Source: Frigoribacterium sp. VKM Ac-2836
Lineage (GTDB): Bacteria > Actinomycetota > Actinomycetes > Actinomycetales > Microbacteriaceae
Length of the DNA stretch: 64,000 nt
Direction of reading: 5' to 3'
NCBI RefSeq assembly: GCF_013248995.1
Contig: NZ_JABRPK010000001.1
Coordinates: 868,001 to 932,000 of the forward strand
The notes beneath the pieces are model-generated. The model was given only the letters and a program-made list of their open reading frames with translations, did not search any database and was not told the DNA's origin. Shown piece after piece: positions 36,887 to 44,713 of the stretch. The position numbers and the translations under genes were made by a program. Positions within the stretch are counted from its first letter, which is position 1. Each line of letters starts with the position of its first letter.

Positions 36887-38616
36887 GCGCCGACACGACC
36901 ACGACCGGCCCATCGGCTGCGCCTCGCGACGAGCGTCCCGTCGCCGTCGGCATCACCGATCTCGAGGTGACCTTCGCGACCGACGGAGGTGACGTGGCCG
37001 CCGTGCAGGGCGTGACGCTCGACGTCCGTGCCGGCGAGGTGCTGGCCATCGTCGGCGAGTCGGGCAGTGGCAAGACCGTGACCGCGAAGACCATCCTCGG
37101 CCTGCTGCCCGAGACGGCGGTCGCCACCGGTGCGGTGCTGCTCTCGGGGCAGAACGTCCTCGAGATCGGCCCGAAGAAGGTGCGCGAGCTGCGCGGCACC
37201 GACGTCGCCATGGTCTTCCAGGAGCCGTCCACCGCGCTGAACCCCGTCTACACGGTGGGCTGGCAGATCGCCGAGGGCCTTCGGGCGCACGGCAAGGTCG
37301 GACGCAAGGAGGCGCGGGTCAGGGCGATCGACATCCTGCGCCGCGTGGGCATCCCGGACCCCGAGACCCGGGTGGACTACTACCCGCACCAGTTCTCGGG
37401 CGGTCAGAAGCAGCGTGTGGTCATCGCCATGGCGCTCGTGCTCGATCCCTCGGTGATCGTCGCGGACGAGCCGACCACGGCTCTCGACGTGACCGTGCAG
37501 GCCGAGATTCTCGACCTGCTTCGGCGCTGCCGTGACGAGTTCGGCACCGCGATCGTGCTCATCACCCACAACATGGGCGTCGTCGCCGACCTCGCCGACC
37601 GTGTCGCCGTCATGTATCTCGGCAAGGTCGTCGAACAGGCGCCCGCCGTCGAGTTGTTCGCGAATCCGCAGGACGACTACACCAAGCGTCTGCTCGGCTC
37701 CGTGCCCAAGCTCGAGGCTCGTGGTCACACGCAACAGGAGCAACCGGCCGACAGCGAGGTGGTCGTGCGCGCCCGCGGGCTCGAGATCGAGTACCCGGGT
37801 CGCCTCGGCCGCGGCGGCTTCCGGGCCGTCAAGGGCGTCGACTTCACGATCGCGCGGGGCGAGGTGCTCGGCCTGGTCGGCGAGAGCGGTTCGGGCAAGA
37901 CCACGATCGGGCGGGCCATCGCGGGGCTGACGAAGGTCACCGGCGGATCGCTCGAGGTGCTCGGCATCGAGATGAACGGCGTGCACGAGCGTGACTTCAA
38001 GCCGAAGCGCGCCGACATCGGCTTCGTCTTCCAGGACCCGGCGTCGAGCTTCAACCCGCTGCTGACGATCGCCGAGTGCGTCGCCGAACCGCTCATCGTC
38101 CACGGTCGCTCGAAGGACGCCCGGGCCGCCCGTCCGCGCGTCGACGAACTGCTCGAGGCGGTCCAGCTACCGAAGGCGTTCGCCGATCGCTACCCGCACG
38201 AGCTCAGCGGTGGTCAGCGTCAGAGGGCGAGCCTCGCCCGGTCGTTGGCGCTCGACCCGACGCTGCTGATCGCCGACGAACCCACCAGCGCCCTCGACGT
38301 GTCGGTGCAGGCTCGTGTGCTCGAGCTGTTCACCGAGCTGCAGTCCCAGCTGGGCTTCGCCGCGCTGTTCATCAGCCACGACCTCGCGGTCGTGAACATG
38401 CTGGCCGACCGGATCGGCGTGCTGTTCCACGGCGACCTGATCGAGAGCGGACCGAACGACCAGGTGCTCGGCGCACCCGAGCACCCCTACACGCAGCGCT
38501 TGTTGGCGTCGTTGCCGGTGCCCGATCCGATCGAGCAGGCCTCGCGCCGCGAGCGGTTGGCCGAACTGGACCGCCGGTCGGCGGCGGTCGACGCGCGCGG
38601 CGACGGGGCGGCCTGA
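36883..38616 (+). CDS. ABC transporter ATP-binding protein, two fused domains (DppD-DppF type)
   Basis: This 577-residue protein fuses two ATPase domains. Domain 1 (about 15-280) has Walker A GESGSGKTVT, signature FSGGQKQRVVIAMAL and switch His in ITHNMGVV. Domain 2 (about 295-565) has Walker A GESGSGKTTIG, signature LSGGQRQRASLARSL and switch His in ISHDLAVV. Both look catalytically complete, so it can power the transporter alone. A further single-domain ATPase follows after two bases. Confidence 0.94.
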   Translation: MSADTTTTGPSAAPRDERPVAVGITDLEVTFATDGGDVAAVQGVTLDVRAGEVLAIVGESGSGKTVTAKTILGLLPETAVATGAVLLSGQNVLEIGPKKVRELRGTDVAMVFQEPSTALNPVYTVGWQIAEGLRAHGKVGRKEARVRAIDILRRVGIPDPETRVDYYPHQFSGGQKQRVVIAMALVLDPSVIVADEPTTALDVTVQAEILDLLRRCRDEFGTAIVLITHNMGVVADLADRVAVMYLGKVVEQAPAVELFANPQDDYTKRLLGSVPKLEARGHTQQEQPADSEVVVRARGLEIEYPGRLGRGGFRAVKGVDFTIARGEVLGLVGESGSGKTTIGRAIAGLTKVTGGSLEVLGIEMNGVHERDFKPKRADIGFVFQDPASSFNPLLTIAECVAEPLIVHGRSKDARAARPRVDELLEAVQLPKAFADRYPHELSGGQRQRASLARSLALDPTLLIADEPTSALDVSVQARVLELFTELQSQLGFAALFISHDLAVVNMLADRIGVLFHGDLIESGPNDQVLGAPEHPYTQRLLASLPVPDPIEQASRRERLAELDRRSAAVDARGDGAA

Positions 38617-38618
38617 CG

Positions 38619-39518
38619 GTGCCGGGGCGCGAACTCGACCTCGACCAGCCGGTCGTCACGGACGACCTGTCGCTGCTCTACCCCGCCCGTGCAGGCCATC
38701 CGGCCGTCCGGGCCGTCGACGGCGTCACGCTCCGCGTCGAGCCGGGCGAGATCGTCGCCGTGCTCGGCGAGAGCGGGTCGGGCAAATCGACCCTCGCCAT
38801 GGCCCTCGCGGGGTTGACCGGCACGGGCCGCGTCGACGAGGGGCGGCCGCGTCTGGTCGGCGGCGCAGCCCGGGTGTTCGGTCAGGACGTCGGCAAGCTC
38901 TCGGGTCGGCGCCGAGACCGGCTCAGCGCCATGGTCGGCTATCTGGCACAGGACGACGGCGAACGCCTGAGCCCCGACCTGACCGTGGGTGAGGCCATCG
39001 CGGAGCCCATCTACCTGAGGGACCGCAAGTTCGACCGGACCGAGGCCGGGCGCATCGTCGCCACGCTCGTCGACGGTGTCCACCTGCCGCTCGGCACCAT
39101 GCTCAAACAGACCTGGGAGCTCAGCTCGGGCCAGCGCCAGCGCGTCGCCCTCGCCCGCAGCCTCGTCCTCGAACCACCGCTGCTGATCGCCGACGAGCCC
39201 GCCCGCGGCGTCGACGTCCTCGTGCGCCAGGCCGTCCTCGACGTGATCAAGAACCTGCACGCCGGTCGCCAGTTCTCGGCCCTCGTCGTCACCTCGTCGG
39301 TGGCCGAGGCCCGGGCGATCACCGACCGCGTCGCGGTCATGCGGTCCGGCCGCCTGGTCGGGTTGGGCGACATCGACGAGGTCCTCCGGACGGGCATCGA
39401 CCCGTACGTCAAGGTCCTCTCGCAGACGACCCCGATCGACATCATCCGACCCGAAGAACGCGAGGACGGGCATCCGCTCGACCCCGACGCCGGCACCACG
39501 GGCGACCACGCATCGTGA
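38619..39518 (+). CDS. Degenerate single-domain ABC ATPase
   Basis: This 299-residue protein is a third ATPase of the operon. Walker A GESGSGKSTLA is intact. The signature is LSSGQRQR, the D-loop region is DEPARGVDV rather than the usual DEPTSALDV, and the switch position reads VVTSSVAEAR with Ser where His is expected. It is therefore probably a poor ATPase or a regulatory subunit. It starts with GTG two bases after the fused ATPase and overlaps the dehydrogenase gene by four bases, so it is translated with the operon. Confidence 0.85.
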   Translation: MPGRELDLDQPVVTDDLSLLYPARAGHPAVRAVDGVTLRVEPGEIVAVLGESGSGKSTLAMALAGLTGTGRVDEGRPRLVGGAARVFGQDVGKLSGRRRDRLSAMVGYLAQDDGERLSPDLTVGEAIAEPIYLRDRKFDRTEAGRIVATLVDGVHLPLGTMLKQTWELSSGQRQRVALARSLVLEPPLLIADEPARGVDVLVRQAVLDVIKNLHAGRQFSALVVTSSVAEARAITDRVAVMRSGRLVGLGDIDEVLRTGIDPYVKVLSQTTPIDIIRPEEREDGHPLDPDAGTTGDHAS

Positions 39519-40570
39519 CCGCCGAGTCGGCCTCGGGCCCGCAGGCGTCCGATTCGGCACCAGCGACGAGCCCAGGAGGCGCGCGCGGCCACCGCGCGGT
39601 CGTCACGGCGGGTCCCGTCCTCACGACCGGGCGTCGCCCGACCCCGGGCGGCGTCTCGGTCGGCCCCCGCCCGACGGCGGTCTTCGTCGACGCCGTCCGC
39701 GCCGGGGGAGCGGAGGTCGTCCCGCTCGGCCCGGAGACCCGAGGACTGGTGTGGCTCTCGTACCGCGACCCCGCCGGCCTCGCTCGGGTCCTGGACGAAA
39801 ACCCGGGCATCGAGTGGGTGCAGCTGCCCTACGCCGGGGTCGACGCCTTCGCCGACGTGATCTCCGCCCGTGCCGAACGAGCGCTGCCGCTGTGGACCAG
39901 CGCCAAGGGCGCGTTCGCCGAGCCCGTGGCCGAACACGCGCTCATGCTGGTGCTCTCGCTGTTGCGGGTCGTGCCCCAGCGCGTCCGCGCGACGGCCTGG
40001 GCCACCGAACAGCAGGGGCGCTCGCTCTACGGACGGCACGTCGTGATCGTCGGCGCCGGCGGCATCGCGATCGAGCTGATGCGCCTCCTGGCTCCGTTCG
40101 AGGTCCGGGTGACGATCGTGCGTCGGACGGATGCCCCCCTGCCCGGCGCCGATCGGACGGTGCCCGTGGAACGCCTCGACGAGGTGCTGCCGGACGCCGA
40201 CGTCCTCGTCCTGGCCGCCGCCGCCACGCCCGGCACGGCCGGCCTGCTGGACGCACGTCGCCTGGCTCTGCTGCCGCCGACTGCCGTGTTCGTGAACGTC
40301 GCCCGCGGCAGCCTGGTCGACACGGACGCCCTCGTCGAGGCGGTCAGGGCGGATCGTCTCTGGGGGGCGGGGGTCGACGTCACGACGCCGGAACCGCTGC
40401 CCGGCGGTCACCCGCTCTTCGACGAGCCGCGCGTCATCGTGACCCCTCACCAAGCGGACACACCGGAGATGACCGCCCCGTTGCTGGCCGAGCGCATCCG
40501 CCACAATGTCCGCGCCTTCCTCGGTGACGGCGAGTTCATCGGAATCGTCGACCCGCTCGACGGGTACTGA
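39515..40570 (+). CDS. D-isomer-specific 2-hydroxyacid dehydrogenase
   Basis: This 351-residue NAD-dependent oxidoreductase interconverts a D-2-hydroxyacid and a 2-keto acid. The nucleotide site is VIVGAGGIAIELMRLL, where the third Gly of GxGxxG is Ala. The catalytic Arg is in VNVARGSLVDTDAL, Glu in TTPEPLPGGH and His in VTPHQADTPE. The first 35 residues are a disordered Ala/Ser/Gly-rich tail that includes a copy of AGGAGGCGCG. Overlap with the transporter operon suggests the imported compound or its breakdown product is a hydroxy or keto acid. Confidence 0.9.
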   Translation: MTAESASGPQASDSAPATSPGGARGHRAVVTAGPVLTTGRRPTPGGVSVGPRPTAVFVDAVRAGGAEVVPLGPETRGLVWLSYRDPAGLARVLDENPGIEWVQLPYAGVDAFADVISARAERALPLWTSAKGAFAEPVAEHALMLVLSLLRVVPQRVRATAWATEQQGRSLYGRHVVIVGAGGIAIELMRLLAPFEVRVTIVRRTDAPLPGADRTVPVERLDEVLPDADVLVLAAAATPGTAGLLDARRLALLPPTAVFVNVARGSLVDTDALVEAVRADRLWGAGVDVTTPEPLPGGHPLFDEPRVIVTPHQADTPEMTAPLLAERIRHNVRAFLGDGEFIGIVDPLDGY

Positions 40571-40683
40571 GGCACGGGCCAGGACACGCGACGCGCCGCG
40601 TCGTCGGCGTGGTCCGTCGGGTCCTCAGATCTTTGCTAGAGTTGTCTCCGCTGTCACGGACGAGAATCCGGGGCGGTTGCCAT

Positions 40684-40756
40684 TCCTCGATAGCTCAATT
40701 GGCAGAGCAGCCGGCTGTTAACCGGCAGGTTGTTGGTTCGAGTCCAACTCGGGGAG
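40684..40756 (+). tRNA. tRNA-Asn (GTT)
   Basis: The 73 bases fold as a complete cloverleaf: acceptor TCCTCGA/TCGGGGA, anticodon stem GCCGG/CCGGC, loop CTGTTAA with anticodon GTT at 40717-40719, and T-loop TTCGAGT. The CCA end is not encoded. A T-tailed terminator follows at once. Confidence 0.96.
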
Positions 40757-40758
40757 CG

Positions 40759-40791
40759 AAGGCCCAGAGGCTCCACCCTCTGGGCCTTTTC
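40759..40791 (+). terminator. Intrinsic terminator after tRNA-Asn
   Basis: GGCCCAGAG and CTCTGGGCC enclose a seven-base loop and are followed by TTTTC. It is one of the few terminators in the window with a proper T-run. Confidence 0.9.
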
Positions 40792-40823
40792 TCGTTCCCG
40801 CTCCGACTCCGGGGCACACGAGA

Positions 40824-40860
40824 AGGAGGCGCGTCCTGCGGTTCGCGGGACGCGCCTCCT
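40824..40860. terminator. Hairpin between tRNA-Asn and def (uptake-like 10-mer pair)
   Basis: AGGAGGCGCGTCC (40824-40836) pairs perfectly with GGACGCGCCTCCT (40848-40860). The 10-mer occurs as two facing copies. As it lies 26 bases after the def stop, it probably terminates the minus-strand def transcript. Confidence 0.75.
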
Positions 40861-40886
40861 CCGTCTCGGGACGACCGGGACCGTCG

Positions 40887-41456
40887 TCAGTCCTCGAGGT
40901 GATCGACACCCGGCAGCCACGTGCCGCCCGGCTGCCCCCAGCCCTTCTTGCGGACGGCCTTGGCCGCCGCCTTGTGGAACGGGTGCTCGAGCCGGTCGAC
41001 GTACAGGACGCCGTCGAGGTGGTCGTACTCGTGCTGGAAGATGCGGGCGAGCCAGCCCCAGGCCTCGATCTCGACCTCGTCGCCCTCGAGGTCGGTCGCG
41101 CGCAGCACGACGCCGTCCGCGCGTCGCAGCGGGAACCTCTCGCCCGGCACCGAGAGGCACCCCTCGGACTCGGAGTCGTCCTCGTCGAGCGGCTCGATCG
41201 AGAGCGGGCTCTGCCAGAGCGTCGGGTTGATCGCGACGCCCCGCCACGACTCGCCCTCGTCGTCGGTCCACGAGTAGACGAACAGGCGCTTGCCGACCCC
41301 CACCTGCGGGCCTGCGAGGCCCACGCCCGGAGCGGCGTCCATCGTCTCGAACATGTCGGCGACGAGCCTGCGCAGTTCGTCGTCGACGACGGCCACCTCG
41401 GAGGCGGGGGAGTGGAGCACGGGGTCACCCGTGATGGAAATCGGTCGAACGGCCAT
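40887..41456 (-). CDS. def: Peptide deformylase
   Basis: This 189-residue metalloenzyme removes the formyl group from nascent proteins. All three motifs are present: GVGLAGPQVG (44-53), EGCLSVPG with metal ligand Cys100, and QHEYDHLDG with His142, Glu143 and His146. The C-terminal extension of about 25 residues is usual for actinobacterial members. The ATG lies six bases after TAGTCT, a likely leaderless start. It is divergent from the DMT transporter gene. Confidence 0.95.
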   Translation of the reverse strand: MAVRPISITGDPVLHSPASEVAVVDDELRRLVADMFETMDAAPGVGLAGPQVGVGKRLFVYSWTDDEGESWRGVAINPTLWQSPLSIEPLDEDDSESEGCLSVPGERFPLRRADGVVLRATDLEGDEVEIEAWGWLARIFQHEYDHLDGVLYVDRLEHPFHKAAAKAVRKKGWGQPGGTWLPGVDHLED

Positions 41457-41462
41457 TCGTCC

Positions 41463-41468
41463 AGACTA
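41463..41468 (-). promoter_or_regulatory. Probable -10 element (TAGTCT) of leaderless def
   Basis: On the minus strand TAGTCT ends six bases before the def ATG. No ribosome-binding site is present between them. Confidence 0.5.
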
Positions 41469-41484
41469 TCCAGCTCCACGACGC

Positions 41485-41490
41485 TAGCGT
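41485..41490 (+). promoter_or_regulatory. Probable -10 element (TAGCGT) of the DMT transporter gene
   Basis: TAGCGT ends seven bases before the GTG at 41498, giving a leaderless mRNA. An identical GAGCTAGCGT/ACGCTAGCGT context precedes the glycosyltransferase gene. Confidence 0.5.
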
Positions 41491-41497
41491 GGGCCGC

Positions 41498-42412
41498 GTG
41501 ACGACGGACATCGGGGAGCTCACCCAGCAGGTATCCCTGACCCCCTACCAGGCGCTCGGCATCCCCATCGCCCTGATCGGCGCGGTGTTCCTGTCGATCG
41601 GCGCCCAGTTGCAGCATCGCGGCGTCGCCAAGGTCGAGCGACGCATCGGTGCGGCGAAGAGCGGCATGAACGTCCGACAGGTGCTCGCGCTCGTGGGTCG
41701 CCCCTCGTGGGTGATGGGCACGCTGATGCTCGGCCTCGCGATCCTGTTCCAGCTGACCAGCCTGCGCATCGCACCGTTGCTCGTGGTGCAGCCGCTCGGG
41801 GCGGTCGCGCTCGTGATCACGGCCGTCCTCAACTCGCGTTCCACCGGACGACGGCTCGATCGGCGGGCCAAGCGGGCCATCCTCTTCTGCGTAGGCGGCG
41901 TCGGGCTCTTCGTGACGGTGGCCGCGTTCACGGCCATCGAGCCCGAGATCACGACCGGGCAACTGGTCACCGTGCTCGTGATCCTCGCAGTCGTCGGGGC
42001 CGTGCTGGGCGTCGCCTTCGCGTTGTTGCGCCGACGTCGCAGCGCCCTGTTCTACATCATCGCGGCGGGCGTGCTCTACGGCTTCGTCGCGACCCTCGCC
42101 AAGGTCGTCCTCAACCGCGTCTTCGCCGGCAACTTCGACTGGTTGACGATCGTCTGCATCGTCTTCCTGCTCGGCGCCGGTCTGCTCGGGGGGTACTTCG
42201 TCCAGAACGCCTACTCGTCCGGGCCGCCCGACCTCGTCATCGCCGGCCTCACGGTGGTCGACCCGCTCATCGCCGTCGGTATCGGAATCGTCGTGCTGGG
42301 GGAGGCGCAGAACGCGCCGCCGATCGCGGGCGTCTTCTTCTTCGTCGCCGCGGCCGTCGCCGTCTACGGCGTGTTCCAACTCGCCAAATACCATCCCCAG
42401 ACCCGAGCCTGA
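41498..42412 (+). CDS. DMT-superfamily transporter (EamA/NIPA-like)
   Basis: This 304-residue integral membrane protein has nine to ten hydrophobic helices in two repeats, as in drug/metabolite transporters. The first helix (IPIALIGAVFLSIGAQLQHRG) and the PDLVIAGLTVVDPLIAVGIG segment resemble NIPA-like magnesium or EamA-type carriers. Substrate is unknown. I placed the start at GTG 41498 rather than nine bases upstream because of the leaderless promoter. Confidence 0.85.
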   Translation: MTTDIGELTQQVSLTPYQALGIPIALIGAVFLSIGAQLQHRGVAKVERRIGAAKSGMNVRQVLALVGRPSWVMGTLMLGLAILFQLTSLRIAPLLVVQPLGAVALVITAVLNSRSTGRRLDRRAKRAILFCVGGVGLFVTVAAFTAIEPEITTGQLVTVLVILAVVGAVLGVAFALLRRRRSALFYIIAAGVLYGFVATLAKVVLNRVFAGNFDWLTIVCIVFLLGAGLLGGYFVQNAYSSGPPDLVIAGLTVVDPLIAVGIGIVVLGEAQNAPPIAGVFFFVAAAVAVYGVFQLAKYHPQTRA

Positions 42413-42414
42413 GC

Positions 42415-42420
42415 TAGCGT
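42415..42420 (+). promoter_or_regulatory. Probable -10 element (TAGCGT) of the glycosyltransferase gene
   Basis: TAGCGT overlaps the end of the DMT gene. The transcript would have a leader of about 80 bases containing a GAGAAGGA ribosome site. Confidence 0.4.
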
Positions 42421-42508
42421 GGGGGTCGTCGCGACCGTCGGCCCCTCGACCCGTGGGCCGGACGACGCGCCGCACCGTTCACCGAGCACGAGAAGGACGC
42501 CACGACCC

Positions 42509-43792
42509 GTGACACCTGCCCCGACGCCCTCGGAACCCGGTCGTCCCGACGACGCGACGTCGGCAGACGTCGTCGGCCGCGCCTCCTCGGGGTCCTCCGA
42601 TCGACTCACCGTGTTGATCGCCGGCGACACCTTCCCGCCCGACGTCAACGGCGCGGCCAACTTCACCGAGCGCCTCGCCGTGGGACTCGCACAGCGTGGG
42701 CACGACGTGCACCTCATGGTGCCGGCGGCCAGTCGTCACCACGGCACCTTCCTCGAGCAGCACGGCGGCGTGACCCTGACGGTGCACCGGCTCTACTCGA
42801 CCCGCTGGCCGCTGCACGACTGGCTGCGTTTCGCGACCCCGTGGCGGGTGCAGGAGCACGCCGAGAAGATCTTCGACGAGATCCACCCCGACGTGGTGCA
42901 CATCCAGTCGCACATCGTCATGGGTCGCGGCGTGGCACAGGTCGCCGAGCGCCGGGGCGTTCGCATCGTCGCGACGAACCACTTCATGCCCGAGAACCTG
43001 CTCGAGCACACCGGGTTGCCCAAGGGCTTGCGGGCGAAGGCGACCCAGATGGCCTGGAACGACGCGAGCAAGACGTTCCACAAGGCCGCCGCGATCACGA
43101 CGCCGACGCAGAAGGCGGCGACGTTCCTCGAGAAGTCGGTGGCGGTCACCGGTGTGCTGGCCGTGTCGTGCGGCATCGAGGCCGGCCACTACACCGCCCT
43201 CGACACCCGCCCCGAGGCGAACCGCATCGTGTTCGTCGGTCGGGTCACGGCCGAGAAGCAGATCGACGTGCTGCTCAGGGCCATGACGCTGCTCGACCCG
43301 GCCCTCGGCGCGACGCTGACGATCGTCGGCGGTGGCGATCTGTTCAAGCAGTTGCAGTCGACGAGTCGCGACCTCGGTCTCGCCGACGTCGTCACCTTCG
43401 TCGGCTACCTGTCCGACGACGAGCTGCGCCGCACGCTGACCGAGTCGACCGTCTTCGCCATGCCGTCGATCGCCGAATTGCAGAGCATCGCCAGCCTCGA
43501 GGCGATGGCCTCTGGCCTGCCCATCGTCGTGGCCGACGCGATGGCCCTGCCGCACCTGGTGGACGAAGGCCAGAACGGGTTCCTGTTCCGTCCGGGCGAC
43601 AGCCGCGATCTCGCCGAGAAGCTCACGACGGTCCTGACCGCGACCGACGATGCCTACCTCGCCATGCGCCGGGCGAGCTTGAAGATGATCGAGGGTCACG
43701 ACATCGAGCGCACGCTCAGCGTGTTCGAGAGCCTGTATCGTGGTCAGCCGGTGGTCCCCTCCACCGACGCGGCGTCCGACCGCGCGCACTGA
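42509..43792 (+). CDS. Family 4 glycosyltransferase
   Basis: This 427-residue GT-B enzyme transfers a sugar from a nucleotide donor. The N-terminal acceptor domain has IAGDTFPPDVNGAANFTERL, and the donor domain has NRIVFVGRVTAEKQIDVLL plus the E-x7-E region near MPSIAELQSIASLEAMASGL. It resembles actinobacterial PimB/MgtA-like mannosyltransferases, but the acceptor cannot be told. GTG 42509 follows GAGAAGGA; an earlier in-frame GTG at 42419 would add a disordered Pro/Ser/Thr stretch. Confidence 0.88.
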   Translation: MTPAPTPSEPGRPDDATSADVVGRASSGSSDRLTVLIAGDTFPPDVNGAANFTERLAVGLAQRGHDVHLMVPAASRHHGTFLEQHGGVTLTVHRLYSTRWPLHDWLRFATPWRVQEHAEKIFDEIHPDVVHIQSHIVMGRGVAQVAERRGVRIVATNHFMPENLLEHTGLPKGLRAKATQMAWNDASKTFHKAAAITTPTQKAATFLEKSVAVTGVLAVSCGIEAGHYTALDTRPEANRIVFVGRVTAEKQIDVLLRAMTLLDPALGATLTIVGGGDLFKQLQSTSRDLGLADVVTFVGYLSDDELRRTLTESTVFAMPSIAELQSIASLEAMASGLPIVVADAMALPHLVDEGQNGFLFRPGDSRDLAEKLTTVLTATDDAYLAMRRASLKMIEGHDIERTLSVFESLYRGQPVVPSTDAASDRAH

Positions 43793-43849
43793 CGGTCGAC
43801 CGCGGCACCGCCCCGGCCGACCCCGGCTCGCAACGGCGGGACGACGCGA

Positions 43850-43923
43850 GGGGCGGTAGCTCAGCCGGTTAGAGCAGTCGACTCATAATCGATCGGTCAC
43901 GGGTTCAAGTCCCGTCCGCCCTA
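43850..43923 (+). tRNA. tRNA with CAT anticodon (tRNA-Met, possibly Ile2 type)
   Basis: The 74 bases fold as a cloverleaf with anticodon loop CTCATAA and stem TCGA/TCGA. The acceptor stem GGGGCGG/CCGCCCT leaves a G-U pair at 1-72. It is not an initiator, because the D-loop and anticodon stem lack the GGG/CCC pairs. The anticodon arm and variable loop look closer to tRNA-Ile2 (CAT, modified to lysidine) than to elongator tRNA-Met; I cannot settle this by eye. Confidence 0.85.
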
Positions 43924-44020
43924 CTCGCCGTCCCTGCCGGCTCCCTGCCGCGGGGTCGTCTCGAGCCACGGGCCTGCTGTGAGCGCGGCCGTGTCGTCGC
44001 GCGGCACGCCCGCCGCATGA

Positions 44021-44026
44021 CACGAT
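44021..44026 (+). promoter_or_regulatory. Possible -10 element (CACGAT)
   Basis: CACGAT ends seven bases before the ATG at 44034, matching the leaderless pattern seen before the HIT gene (TACGAT plus seven bases). Confidence 0.35.
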
Positions 44027-44033
44027 GTCGTCC

Positions 44034-44381
44034 ATGTTCACCAAGCGGCCCCGACAGCCCGGGCCCGCCCCCGACGCCTGGGGCAGCTCCTCTTCGGACG
44101 ACGGACGGTCCGCTCCGGCCCGCATGGGCGTGGGGGCCCAGGTGTACGTACTCGACTCGGACGACGACCCGGGGACGCCGTTCCCGTACGGCCCGACCGG
44201 CATCGTGGTCCGAGCCGGGGGCAGTGCCTGGCAGGGCGTGTCGGCCATCGGTGGTTCGGCCCGCACCTGGTGGGTCGAGTTCGACTCGCCCCAGATCGAC
44301 CGTGACGGCGACGGACCGGTAGAGAGTGCCCAGGTCGCGGAGCGGTTCCTCCGCCTGGCACCACCCATCGCTCCTCACTGA
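44034..44381 (+). CDS. Conserved hypothetical protein, small beta-rich
   Basis: This 115-residue protein has a disordered N-terminus (KRPRQPGPAPDAWGSSSSDD) and a folded part from about residue 30. That part contains MGVGAQVYVLDS, FPYGPTGIVVRAGGSAWQG and TWWVEFDSPQIDRDGDGP, resembling an SH3-like barrel. I do not recognise the family. An alternative ATG nine bases upstream is in frame; the one used fits a leaderless start. It ends the conserved part of the chromosome before the surface locus. Confidence 0.65.
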   Translation: MFTKRPRQPGPAPDAWGSSSSDDGRSAPARMGVGAQVYVLDSDDDPGTPFPYGPTGIVVRAGGSAWQGVSAIGGSARTWWVEFDSPQIDRDGDGPVESAQVAERFLRLAPPIAPH

Positions 44382-44713
44382 TCGCCCCGTCGTCTGGCCC
44401 CGCCTGATCTGGCCGTGCGTGCGGTCGTGCTGCGCGAGAGCTGTGCTGCGCTCTGTTATCCCTGAGCTCCGAGCCTCGAGATGTCACGACGTGCCGCTCG
44501 CCTCCGTACACGCGCGGCACGTCGTGACACCTGGGTAGCCCGACTCGCTCGACCCGAACCCGCGCTGCGGGCGTTACGGCCGCGGGCCGCCTGCCGCTGC
44601 TCGGGGGCCTCCGACATCCCTGGTTTGATCTTTGCTCTTGTATTTCAGGCTAAAAATGTTAATCTTGCACATGACGTTGATCCGAACTCATGATGACAAG
44701 AAGGAGAGCTGAC
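44382..44713 (+). other. Intergenic region before the surface locus
   Basis: These 332 bases hold no gene. They contain a long inverted repeat (44482-44529) and then an AT-rich stretch (about 44620-44700) that probably carries the promoter of the surface operon. TTGATC at 44625 and TAAAAA at 44651 are candidate boxes but are 20 bases apart. Confidence 0.55.
44482..44529. repeat. Perfect 16-bp inverted repeat
   Basis: TGTCACGACGTGCCGC (44482-44497) and GCGGCACGTCGTGACA (44514-44529) are exact complements with a 16-base loop. Each arm also holds a short internal dyad around CACGACGTG. It may be a terminator for the upstream gene or a dimeric operator for the surface operon. Confidence 0.8.

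Noticed and set aside
42419-42508. Earlier GTG start of the glycosyltransferase
   Set aside because: It overlaps the probable -10 element and would add only disordered Pro/Ser/Thr residues, while GTG 42509 has a ribosome site.
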